The notes under the pieces: model-generated
Database searches by the model: none
What the model saw: only the letters and a program-made list of their open reading frames with translations
What the model was told of the DNA's origin: nothing
Assembly (NCBI GenBank): GCA_002780135.1
Contig: PEWA01000052.1
Coordinates: forward strand, 1-31,780
DNA: 31,780 nt
Origin: Candidatus Shapirobacteria bacterium CG06_land_8_20_14_3_00_40_12
Lineage (GTDB): Bacteria; Patescibacteriota; Microgenomatia; UBA12405
Direction: 5' to 3'
In this document: in pieces, positions 23,470-31,059 of the stretch
How the letters are laid out: each line of letters starts with the position of its first letter
How positions within the stretch are numbered: the stretch's first letter is position 1
Made by a program: the position numbers and the translations under genes

Positions 23470-24042
23470 TTAATCATCAGGGAGAACACGACCCTTAGAC
23501 TTTGTGTCTATGTGCGACGCCTCCCGATTTTTTTGCTTGTATTCTAACTTATATTTTTCTCGGTATAAAAAGATTTTAAAGCCTTGGAATTCTTTAAGAA
23601 GACTTGATTCGGAGTATTTGTTGGGGATAATTATTTTTAGCAGTTTGTGGTTTTTATTTAGAAAATGGTGAAGGCAATAGAAATCACCATCTCCGGAAAC
23701 GATAATAGCTTGATCGTAGTTTTGGTACTCAATAGCAGCTGAATGTAATACTAATTCGGCATCAACATTTCCTTTAACGATACCTTGGTGATTTTTGATT
23801 GAGGGTTTATATACTAACTTGTATCCGAAGGACTTTAAGGAAGAGTAGAGTTTTTGATTTTCTTTAACATATCCAATAAAAAGAATAGCTTTGTTAATTT
23901 TGAATTTATCTTTCAAATAAATGAAGAACTTTTTAAAATCTAGTTTCCACCCCCGATAAACCGTTTTTTTGTCTCGAAGAATGTCGTTGCCGGTACCAAG
24001 ATTCAGGTTTTGACTATCAATAAAAGCGTAGATTTTGGTCAT
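23470..24042 (-). CDS. NYN-domain (LabA/DUF88-like) protein
   Basis: NYN domains are PIN-like folds with a metal-binding acidic centre, mostly ribonucleases or predicted RNases. The 190-residue protein shows the family pattern in order: YAFIDSQNL (residues 5-13), KAILFIGY, YKPSIKNHQGIVKGNVDAELVLH with the central Asp, and IIVSGDGDFYCLHHFL with the Asp pair, so all acidic residues appear present. A basic tail follows from about residue 160. It lies between two glycosyltransferase genes, ATGA-coupled to the GT2 gene before it, where no RNA function would be expected. It may regulate expression of the glycan operon or may simply be a passenger. Confidence 0.88.
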   Translation of the reverse strand: MTKIYAFIDSQNLNLGTGNDILRDKKTVYRGWKLDFKKFFIYLKDKFKINKAILFIGYVKENQKLYSSLKSFGYKLVYKPSIKNHQGIVKGNVDAELVLHSAAIEYQNYDQAIIVSGDGDFYCLHHFLNKNHKLLKIIIPNKYSESSLLKEFQGFKIFLYREKYKLEYKQKNREASHIDTKSKGRVLPDD

Positions 24043-24995
24043 AAATATTTGGCTTTAAAGATACGGTAGAATTCAAGAAGATCGACACCCAGCCAAACAA
24101 TCCACCGAAGATAGACAGGATAATGGTGGATGAGATTTTCTTGATAAAAAATTCGCATGGCAGTAGTTGAAGCTTGGGCGACCTTAACCTTGGTGACCCG
24201 GGAGGCGGCAGACAGTTTTTGTTTTTGGTTGATTCCACCAGAAGAGACTCCCTGATAGTGAATAGTTTGGGTACCGGGAAAAAAGAATAGAGAAAAACCA
24301 TGCTGTTTTAATTGCCAGCAGAAGTCTAAATCTTCACCGTAGAAAAAATATTTTTCATTCCACCAACCGACACTATTCCCGACCGATCTTTTGAGCATAA
24401 AAAATGCACCGACACAAGCGTCGATGGGTTGGGTTTGGGAATAGTCAAGATTCCCTAAAAAGTAGCCGTTTAATATTTTTGATTGGGGGAAGAGTTTAGG
24501 TAACCCAAATCCAAAAAAGTGACAAAAAGCATTCCAGGGTGTGGGAAAACCGCGGTGACTTTCGAGCTGGGTCAAACCAGTTAGGGCCAAGATTAGATCG
24601 CAGGTAGCAGCGTCAACCCGGGGATTATCTTCAAAAAATTTTATCATTTGATAAAAAGTATCCGTTTTAACGGTGGTGTCGGGATTTAAAAATAAAACGT
24701 ACTTGGAATTATTGTCGGTAACAGTTAAACCCTGATTGTTGCCGGCGGCAAAACCAACATTACCGGAGTTCCGACGAAAGATATATTTTATTTGAGGATT
24801 TTTTTGGCAAGTAGCTTTGGCCAGTGAAAAACTATTATCAGTCGAGGCATTGTCGGCAATGATTATTTCAATAAAAAACCGGCCAAGCTTAGAGCGATCA
24901 ATACTATTGATTAAATTTTTCAAGAAGTCCTTGGCGTTATAGTTTAATATAACGACGGAAAGTATGGGGTTATTTCTTGGAGATGATTTTTTCAT
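24039..24995 (-). CDS. GT2-family glycosyltransferase (rhamnosyltransferase-like)
   Basis: A 318-residue GT-A enzyme of the WbbL/rhamnosyltransferase type. Motifs are SVVILNYNAKDFL (N-terminal nucleotide site), IIIADNASTDNS, NSGNVGFAAGNNQG, LFLNPDTTV (DxD-equivalent) and FFYGEDLDFCWQLKQHG (catalytic acidic pair). No membrane segment is obvious beyond a moderately hydrophobic C-terminal stretch. It overlaps the previous GT4 gene by 26 nt and the NYN gene by ATGA. The donor may be dTDP-rhamnose or another nucleotide sugar; no dTDP-rhamnose genes are in the window. Confidence 0.93.
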   Translation of the reverse strand: MKKSSPRNNPILSVVILNYNAKDFLKNLINSIDRSKLGRFFIEIIIADNASTDNSFSLAKATCQKNPQIKYIFRRNSGNVGFAAGNNQGLTVTDNNSKYVLFLNPDTTVKTDTFYQMIKFFEDNPRVDAATCDLILALTGLTQLESHRGFPTPWNAFCHFFGFGLPKLFPQSKILNGYFLGNLDYSQTQPIDACVGAFFMLKRSVGNSVGWWNEKYFFYGEDLDFCWQLKQHGFSLFFFPGTQTIHYQGVSSGGINQKQKLSAASRVTKVKVAQASTTAMRIFYQENLIHHYPVYLRWIVWLGVDLLEFYRIFKAKYL

Positions 24996-26181
24996 AGAGA
25001 TTATTTAAGTCTAGCACGCATTTTTCATAGGAAAAATTTTTGGTGATTAAGGTGCGGGCGTTTTTTCCAATCTCTAGCATTTTTGATTTATTTTTTAGGA
25101 GTTTAATGGTTTCGGTGGCAACGCGGGGCAGCGAACAGACAATGGAGTGAACCTGATTTATTATTTTAATTCCCCCCATACCCTCCGGTGTAGTAATAAC
25201 CGGTAAGCCGCAGGCCATGGCTTCTAAAAATTTATTTCTAGTGCCGCCACCGCTGCCCATAGGAGCAACCAGGGCCCAACAGTGGTAAAGATAATAAAAG
25301 CGGTCAAAGATACCGCCGTCAATATCAGCTTCGTCAACGATGATATGGCTGTTTCCCAGGTGTCCGTAAAACTCTTTAGCAAAACGGCCGATAATGTAAA
25401 GCTTACAATCAGGAATAGCCCGAATAATCTGGGGCCAAACATGATCTAAAATCAGATCAACCGATTCACGGTTTTGCATCCATTTCATATTAGAGAACCC
25501 AAATAACAGGGCAGGAGTGGGGCTTTTGGGAACCTTGGGGGTGGAGAGATAAAAAGTTTTATCAACCCCGTTTTGAAATAATTCAATATCGGCACGTCCG
25601 GTGGTTTTGGTGATTAACTTTTGATCTTCAAGGGCAAAGGCGACCACAGTGTGAATGGTTTTCCAATAATGGATTTCCCAATATTTAAGTTTCAGGACGT
25701 CAATCCATAAAAGCGGGGCAATCATTTTTTTCCAACCCCGGAGACTTTCAACATAATGTTGGTAAACCAGATATTCAATAGTCAAATCAACCAGAACAAT
25801 GGGAACCGACGTGAGGGGAATGTTGGGAATGGGGTAGAAACTATCGCAATGGATTAGATCAAATTGATTATGGTCGAGTTCATTTTTGATAGCTTCACTT
25901 AAGGCCGTGGAAATGTAATTGATGACCAGAAAAGGGTATTTACTGAAACCGGCCAAAAGAATGTTTTTTAAGTTCCAGGTTTTACCCCGTTTAACTACAA
26001 TTATCTGACGACAGTATTTTTGAATTTCCAGGAGACCCTCTTCGTTGTGGCTGAAACAAATAAGAGTAATGTCGTTTCGGGAAGACAGATATTTAATGGA
26101 GTAATAGGAACTATTTTGACCGCCAGACTGATAAAGACGAGGAATGTAGGGAGTAATCATTAGTATTTTTCGCTTAGTCAT
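24970..26181 (-). CDS. GT4-family glycosyltransferase
   Basis: A 403-residue GT-B enzyme resembling the PEP-CTERM/XrtA-associated and TuaH-like group. The N-terminus KILMITPYIPRLYQSGG holds the acceptor-side glycine loop; FDLIHCDSFYPIP follows. The donor domain includes LLFGFSNMKWMQNRESV, LYIIGRF, a proximal APMGSGGGTRNKFLEAMACG with the E-x-A region, and LPVITTPEGMGG. It starts in an ATGACTAA overlap with the GT39-like gene. The last 26 nt overlap the GT2 gene. Its acceptor is unknown. Confidence 0.92.
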   Translation of the reverse strand: MTKRKILMITPYIPRLYQSGGQNSSYYSIKYLSSRNDITLICFSHNEEGLLEIQKYCRQIIVVKRGKTWNLKNILLAGFSKYPFLVINYISTALSEAIKNELDHNQFDLIHCDSFYPIPNIPLTSVPIVLVDLTIEYLVYQHYVESLRGWKKMIAPLLWIDVLKLKYWEIHYWKTIHTVVAFALEDQKLITKTTGRADIELFQNGVDKTFYLSTPKVPKSPTPALLFGFSNMKWMQNRESVDLILDHVWPQIIRAIPDCKLYIIGRFAKEFYGHLGNSHIIVDEADIDGGIFDRFYYLYHCWALVAPMGSGGGTRNKFLEAMACGLPVITTPEGMGGIKIINQVHSIVCSLPRVATETIKLLKNKSKMLEIGKNARTLITKNFSYEKCVLDLNNLYEKIISKK

Positions 26182-27640
26182 TTTGGAGGTCTAAAATAAT
26201 AAACTGGTCGGATTTAAAAAGAGCAGGATAAAGTTTTATTAATTGATTGGTGTAAGAGTCAAAATTGACTGATACCAGATAAAGAGGTTGGTTGGGAAAT
26301 AATTTTTTTGTCTTAGCAATATCATAAATTTCAATGGGAAAGCCCGGGCGATTACATTGATAGAGAAGGGCGGTATCACCAAGATATGGGGCGATAATAA
26401 TACTGTTTTTAGGAGTAAGCTCATCCACTTTTTTTCCAGCTGATACGATTTCCGGACGATTGATTTGGTAGTAGGGAAGAATTTTTTCTGCCGAGAAAAA
26501 TAAGGAAAAAGCGGAGATTATTAATATCAGACAGAGAGATAGGAACTTTGCGGGGAGAGTAAAGTAGAGGAGGTAGTAGAAGCCACAGCCAAGACTGATA
26601 GAAATAAATGGGATAATCAAGATTTGATAATAATCATGCTGGATGTTACCACCGGGAACAAAGACAAAATATAAAAATATTCCGATAAACCCCAGAAAGT
26701 TTATAACATTAATGTTAAATTTTTGATAAAATAAACCCAGGGTAACCGGAATAAGGCCAAAGGCACCCAAAATAAGTAAACTTATCCTTTCCAGAATTAA
26801 CCAACGCCACCAGTAGGGGCGAAGGATAAGAATTTGATTTAAAAAATCAACATGATAACCCCGATACCATTCAGGAAAAATTCTTTTGTCGGAAAAATTA
26901 AGAAGCCAGGCGGAGGCGGGGATACCTTCCGGGAAAGCCTGAATCCAGTGACGCCAAAGGAATAGTGGAACAAGAGAGATAAGAGAAAATACGATTATTT
27001 TTAATAATTTATTAATATTTTTTGTTTTTTTAAATCGAAAAAAAAGAAAAATAAAAATAGGTAAAGTCAGAAGGAGGGTGAAGGGTTTACAGAGAGCGGA
27101 AAGTGACAAAAAAATACTACTTAGTATCGGATGGAAACGGAATAAAACCAAGGATAAAGTCATAAAAAAGACGGCCGCATTTTCCGGAAGAATGGTTCGG
27201 GAATAATAGATATTAAAGGGCAATAGAAGAAAGGAGAGCATGGCTAAAAAGGCCGGAGTAAATTTCGAGGTCAAGGAAAAGACAAAAATGAAAATGAAAA
27301 GAGACGAAAAAAGACTCAGAACAATTGAGGTTAGTCTGGAAGCAATATCAACAGAAAGACCGGTAAGTTTGATAGTAAACCAGGACATTAGATTGTAGAG
27401 AGGAAATTCCACCATCCGAAGACCTTGAGGGTTATCGAGCCCGGATTGGTCAGGCGAGAGGTTGTGATAGGTTGGAATTAACAGATTAACGCCGTTGTTT
27501 AAAAAATTTTTGGTAACCGAAGCGGTATCGACTTGTCGATATGAATGCCAATCGGCCACCGGAGCGGAGAGATGATAGAGCCGGAGCAGTAGCCCAGTAC
27601 ATAGAGATAAAAATAGAAGTAGGTAATGGTATTTCTTCAC
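26174..27640 (-). CDS. GT39/ArnT-like integral membrane glycosyltransferase
   Basis: A 488-residue protein with roughly ten to eleven hydrophobic segments. It resembles the PMT/ArnT superfamily (GT-C fold), which uses polyprenyl-phosphate sugars outside the membrane. After the first span comes the outside loop DWHSYRQVDTASVTKNFL, where the Asp residues match the catalytic loop of these enzymes. A soluble C-terminal part of about 90 residues (ILPYYQINRPEIVSAGKKVDE onward, read as IAPYLGDTALLYQC further on) probably lies outside. It sits ATGA-coupled between the ligase-like gene and a GT4 gene. Transfer of mannose or another sugar to a glycan, lipid or Pro-Thr-rich protein would fit; the acceptor is not known. 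Confidence 0.85.
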   Translation of the reverse strand: MKKYHYLLLFLSLCTGLLLRLYHLSAPVADWHSYRQVDTASVTKNFLNNGVNLLIPTYHNLSPDQSGLDNPQGLRMVEFPLYNLMSWFTIKLTGLSVDIASRLTSIVLSLFSSLFIFIFVFSLTSKFTPAFLAMLSFLLLPFNIYYSRTILPENAAVFFMTLSLVLFRFHPILSSIFLSLSALCKPFTLLLTLPIFIFLFFRFKKTKNINKLLKIIVFSLISLVPLFLWRHWIQAFPEGIPASAWLLNFSDKRIFPEWYRGYHVDFLNQILILRPYWWRWLILERISLLILGAFGLIPVTLGLFYQKFNINVINFLGFIGIFLYFVFVPGGNIQHDYYQILIIPFISISLGCGFYYLLYFTLPAKFLSLCLILIISAFSLFFSAEKILPYYQINRPEIVSAGKKVDELTPKNSIIIAPYLGDTALLYQCNRPGFPIEIYDIAKTKKLFPNQPLYLVSVNFDSYTNQLIKLYPALFKSDQFIILDLQND

Positions 27641-29031
27641 TGAGACTTTTGGTTAAATTTCGAAAGCTGATGGTAGATTCCGAAAATAATCCAAAAAGCA
27701 TAAGCCACCTTGGAGGCTTCAAAAATATCGATAAAAATAGCATTGGTCAGGGTAGAAAAGACAACACCAACAAAGACCAGTTCAAGGCGGACGGTAGAAT
27801 TAGGCCTTTTTGTTTTTATAAGTCGGAAACTACGGAAAATAAGATAAAAAACCGGGAAAAGAAAAGTAAATAAACCTAATAGACCACTTTCCCCCAAAAG
27901 CCGGAGATAATCGTTGTCGGTGGCCAGGGAAATAGACCCCAACCCTGTGCCCCACACAGGATTTTTACGGAAGGCAGTAATGGCCCGAGGCCATTCAACA
28001 TTAAAGCGGATTTCACCGGAACGGGCAACACCGGCATCAATGTCGATAGGAATAAGCTCATCAATTGGTCCGTGGCGGATAATAGTCGGGATTGGTTTTA
28101 CGGTTGGCAGGGGGATGGGGGTAGGAGTGGGTTTGATGGAAATGGTAGGAAGAGGAGCCGGGGTATTGGTGGGAACAATTATAATAGTTGGAGTTGGTTT
28201 TGGTTTAAAAAAAGGCAGGGTGGCTAAAAGACGTTTATTTAAATCAACTGACTGAAGCATGCCGGAGATGACCAGAACAGAGACGGGAATAACCCAGAGA
28301 TATTTGCGAATTAATATTAGGGCTAAAACACTACCGCCCCAAAAAGCAAAAAAGGAAATTCGGGAAGCAGTCAAAGTTAGTAAATGAAAGGAGACCATAA
28401 AAAGAATAAAGGAAAGAAGCCGAATAAATATGTTTTTGTAAATTAACATCACTCCCAGAAGGACGATTAAGACCAAACTTAAATAAGCCGCCAAATCGTA
28501 ATGGCCGGCAAAAGTGGAACTAATTCTGGTCCAGACATTCATTTGCAGAAGTTGACCCTTGGAAAACTCTTCGTTCATAGTGGAGATGACCGGAAACTGA
28601 AGATATTTTTGACCATAACCATAGACAGCGATACCGGTGACAGATAAGAGCAGAAAAAAGTAAAAATATAGGAGATCTTTTTTGGAATTTATGGCTCTGA
28701 GAGTGATAAAGAAAAGAGAAACATATTCGAAACGACGGATTAAATGAAGAAGAAGGATGTTTACCGGTTCGGTTTGATAAATAAAGATGGCAACTAGAGT
28801 GGTGCTACTGATGGCCAGAAAGTAAGCCAGAAAAAACCAGGTAAATTTTTCTTTGAGGATGGGGAAACGGGATTTTATTTGAAGTAGAAGCCAGATGGCA
28901 AATATAAGAGCAATAACAATATCGTCGAGACGGAGGGCAACGTAAGTGTTGGAGAAATTTAACAACGGAAATTTAGGGTATAGGGGGATAAATAATATTA
29001 AGACAGCTAAAAGTGGTCGAAATATGTTCAT
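27637..29031 (-). CDS. O-antigen ligase/polymerase-like membrane protein with Pro-Thr-rich insert
   Basis: A 464-residue protein with about eleven hydrophobic segments. The Wzy/WaaL signature region is seen as TLTASRISFFAFWGG (about 219-233) and NPVWGTGLGSISLATDNDYL (357-376), the latter being the usual periplasmic-loop motif with ESGLLGLF after it. These proteins polymerise glycan repeats or ligate a polyprenol-linked glycan to an acceptor outside the membrane. Residues 277-317, in the large outer loop, form a Pro-Thr-rich spacer (for example PTPTPIPLPT) that is not usual for the family and looks like an extended, possibly glycosylated stalk. It is ATGA-coupled on both sides. Confidence 0.88.
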   Translation of the reverse strand: MNIFRPLLAVLILFIPLYPKFPLLNFSNTYVALRLDDIVIALIFAIWLLLQIKSRFPILKEKFTWFFLAYFLAISSTTLVAIFIYQTEPVNILLLHLIRRFEYVSLFFITLRAINSKKDLLYFYFFLLLSVTGIAVYGYGQKYLQFPVISTMNEEFSKGQLLQMNVWTRISSTFAGHYDLAAYLSLVLIVLLGVMLIYKNIFIRLLSFILFMVSFHLLTLTASRISFFAFWGGSVLALILIRKYLWVIPVSVLVISGMLQSVDLNKRLLATLPFFKPKPTPTIIIVPTNTPAPLPTISIKPTPTPIPLPTVKPIPTIIRHGPIDELIPIDIDAGVARSGEIRFNVEWPRAITAFRKNPVWGTGLGSISLATDNDYLRLLGESGLLGLFTFLFPVFYLIFRSFRLIKTKRPNSTVRLELVFVGVVFSTLTNAIFIDIFEASKVAYAFWIIFGIYHQLSKFNQKSQ

Positions 29032-29960
29032 AGTTCTTTTTGGGCTTGACGATAAATTGGGTTAATAAAACTTCTCAAAAAACAGCTGGTTTGGAAAAAT
29101 ATTTTAACAAAGAAAATTTGCCAAAGGGGGCGGTGTTTTTTAAAAAAAGAAAGAGCTCCCTGATACTCCCGGACAATTGGGTCACTGCGTTTAAGAGCCG
29201 AAGCGCCGCCGAGGTGAATAATTTGGGGGCTGACCAGATACCAACACTGAGATTGGGGAAACTTTAGATGCATTCGGTAGCTCCACTCAACTTCTTCACC
29301 GTACATAAAATATTTTTCATCAAAGCCACCGACACTTTCATAAATTGAACGTCTTAAAAGCATGAAGGCACCGGTGACCCAATCTTGACGATGATCTTTT
29401 AGAAAAAAATTATCATGGGTATAAAAAGAGGGAGTATGGGGGTGAAAAGGTTTTATAAGGTAATTGAATAAGGGAAGATCATCAAGACCCAGAGACCAAG
29501 CAAAAACATTTAGTAAATTTGGGAAAAAACCACCAGAAGCCTGAATAGACTTGTTGGCATTTAAAAGTTGAGCGGTACAGATATGCGCCTCCGGATGAGC
29601 CGAGAGCCAAATGAGGGACTGACTGACAGCCGAATGCAGAATTAGAGTGTCCGAATTTAATAGTAAAAAATATTGTCCCCGAGCAATTTTTAGGGCCCGG
29701 TTGTTGGCTTTACCAAAACCTGAATTTTGAGAATTTTTAATTAATTTTATCCAGTTGATATTTTGGAGTTTGGCAACACTGTCATCGTGAGAATTATTGT
29801 CGACCACAATAACCTCGGTGGGAATTTTGGAAGAGGTAGAAGTTTTGGTTAGGTCAAACTCTAGTCCTTTATCAGCTTTTAAAGATTTAAGGCAATCCAG
29901 GGTGATTTGACAGGTATTAAAGGAAATGATGATTATGGAAAGAAGAGGATTAGTTTTCAT
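29028..29960 (-). CDS. GT2-family glycosyltransferase (rhamnosyltransferase-like)
   Basis: A 310-residue GT-A enzyme, a paralogue of the product of 24039-24995. Motifs: LLSIIIISFNTCQITLDC, VIVVDNNSHDDS, NSGFGKANNRAL, FLLLNSDTLI (DxD-equivalent), TGAFMLLRRSIYESVGGFDE and FMYGEEVEWSYR with the acidic pair. It differs from the other GT2 by an insert after residue 30. The C-terminal stretch (about 275-295) is hydrophobic and may touch the membrane. It overlaps the two-TM protein gene by 11 nt and the ligase gene by ATGA. The donor sugar is unknown. Confidence 0.93.
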   Translation of the reverse strand: MKTNPLLSIIIISFNTCQITLDCLKSLKADKGLEFDLTKTSTSSKIPTEVIVVDNNSHDDSVAKLQNINWIKLIKNSQNSGFGKANNRALKIARGQYFLLLNSDTLILHSAVSQSLIWLSAHPEAHICTAQLLNANKSIQASGGFFPNLLNVFAWSLGLDDLPLFNYLIKPFHPHTPSFYTHDNFFLKDHRQDWVTGAFMLLRRSIYESVGGFDEKYFMYGEEVEWSYRMHLKFPQSQCWYLVSPQIIHLGGASALKRSDPIVREYQGALSFFKKHRPLWQIFFVKIFFQTSCFLRSFINPIYRQAQKEL

Positions 29961-30492
29961 GTTTTAGGGCATGATGATAAATAAGAAAAATTAGAATTAA
30001 GGATGCCTGAGAAAACCCAAAAATCAGTAAACGGTTGAAAATCGAGACCGGAAAGGTTTTTAGGGTAATTTTGGCGGAGTAGGAAACACCGTTGTATGTT
30101 AGTTTATTGGCAATGCGTTTTTCGGGTTTAGTAAAAACATCATTTTCCCATTCGTAACCATTAATAAAAAGTGATTCCTTAAAAGGGAGAACCAGCTCCT
30201 CGAGATAATAGCTTTGCATAGTATCACGAAAGATGGTTTTTGATTTTTCCGGAGGGTGGTTTAGATGGATAAGAAGCGGGTGGTTGTAAAAGGATAAATA
30301 GTGATTAATAACCTCACGGCGGGTTAAATTGGTGAAGTAGCCGGAAACATTTTTGAGCTGAACGGTATCGCCGGGTAGGGTAGATCTGACACTGTTGGGA
30401 AGATCCCTAAGTAAAGGCGGAGGGGTGACAAGGTAAATCAGAGCAATAATATTAAAAACTACCCAGGTAATAATAAGGGCTGTTTTGATCAT
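29950..30492 (-). CDS. Two-TM protein of unknown function in the glycan cluster
   Basis: The 180-residue protein starts at 30492, where ATGA overlaps the acyltransferase stop; a GTG three codons earlier is less likely. It has a hydrophobic segment near each end (about 4-22 and 150-172), enclosing about 125 residues likely outside the membrane. That part contains a Tyr/His/Leu-rich stretch (NHYLSFYNHPLLIHLNHPP) and a mixed alpha/beta-looking region with several Tyr and Phe. I see no catalytic motif and recognise no family. It keeps strict translational coupling with its neighbours, so it is probably a working part of the glycan pathway, for example a partner of the GT2 or the ligase. Confidence 0.7.
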   Translation of the reverse strand: MIKTALIITWVVFNIIALIYLVTPPPLLRDLPNSVRSTLPGDTVQLKNVSGYFTNLTRREVINHYLSFYNHPLLIHLNHPPEKSKTIFRDTMQSYYLEELVLPFKESLFINGYEWENDVFTKPEKRIANKLTYNGVSYSAKITLKTFPVSIFNRLLIFGFSQASLILIFLIYHHALKHEN

Positions 30493-31052
30493 TGAAACCA
30501 CATGGCCCGACCAAGTAAGTAGTCGGGATTAGTAACCCGGCGAAGACTGATCTTTTTGGCCGGAACACCACCCCAAATTTCGAAATCGGGAATGCTTTTG
30601 GTAACCACGGCACCGGCAGCAACTACTGCTCCCCTACCAATAGTGACGCCGGGTAAAATAATAGCCCGAGGGCCAATGAAAACATAATCGCTAATTTTTA
30701 CCGGAGCGAAACTATTACCAAAATCAGCTGAATTAACATTGTGTTCATCAGTGTAAATTAAGACTTCGGAAGCAATATCGACGTGGGAACCGATGGCGAG
30801 TTTTCCCCGTCCATCTAAAAAAGACCGGTAGCCAATAATGGTGTCGTGGCCGATAGTAATTCCAGAGGGTTTAAAGAAGTTGGCTTCTAAGTGAATGGTG
30901 GAATCAAAAGGAAGATTAATACCGGATAAAATGTAAAATATTTTACGAATGGTGTGAATGGGGATAAAGCCTACAATTCGCAATATAAGTAGCCAAAATT
31001 CTTCAAGAATTGTTTTTAGGCGATTGAGGACTTTGGGAAGAAGTTTTAACAT
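30489..31052 (-). CDS. Hexapeptide-repeat (left-handed beta-helix) acyltransferase
   Basis: A 187-residue protein of the NodL/WbbJ/maltose O-acetyltransferase type, which moves acetyl or another acyl group from CoA to a sugar. I start it at the ATG at 31052, 7 nt after the stop of the GT4 gene; an earlier Met would overlap that gene. After an amphipathic, fairly hydrophobic N-terminus come hexapeptide turns from about residue 60 (SGITIGHDTIIG), the catalytic His in YTDEHNV, and IILPGVTIGRGAVVAAGAVVTKSIP with the closing GGVPAKKI. It should decorate the glycan made by the neighbouring transferases. Confidence 0.92.
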   Translation of the reverse strand: MLKLLPKVLNRLKTILEEFWLLILRIVGFIPIHTIRKIFYILSGINLPFDSTIHLEANFFKPSGITIGHDTIIGYRSFLDGRGKLAIGSHVDIASEVLIYTDEHNVNSADFGNSFAPVKISDYVFIGPRAIILPGVTIGRGAVVAAGAVVTKSIPDFEIWGGVPAKKISLRRVTNPDYLLGRAMWFQ

Positions 31053-31059
31053 GGATGAA

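Noticed and set aside
28070..28210. Short tandem-like pattern suggesting a CRISPR or minisatellite
   Set aside because: It is the codon-level reflection of the Pro-Thr-rich spacer; units are irregular and there are no spacers of constant length.
27541..28255. Plus-strand reading frames opposite the GT39-like and ligase-like genes
   Set aside because: They mirror hydrophobic coding sequence and the Pro-Thr spacer and show no family features.
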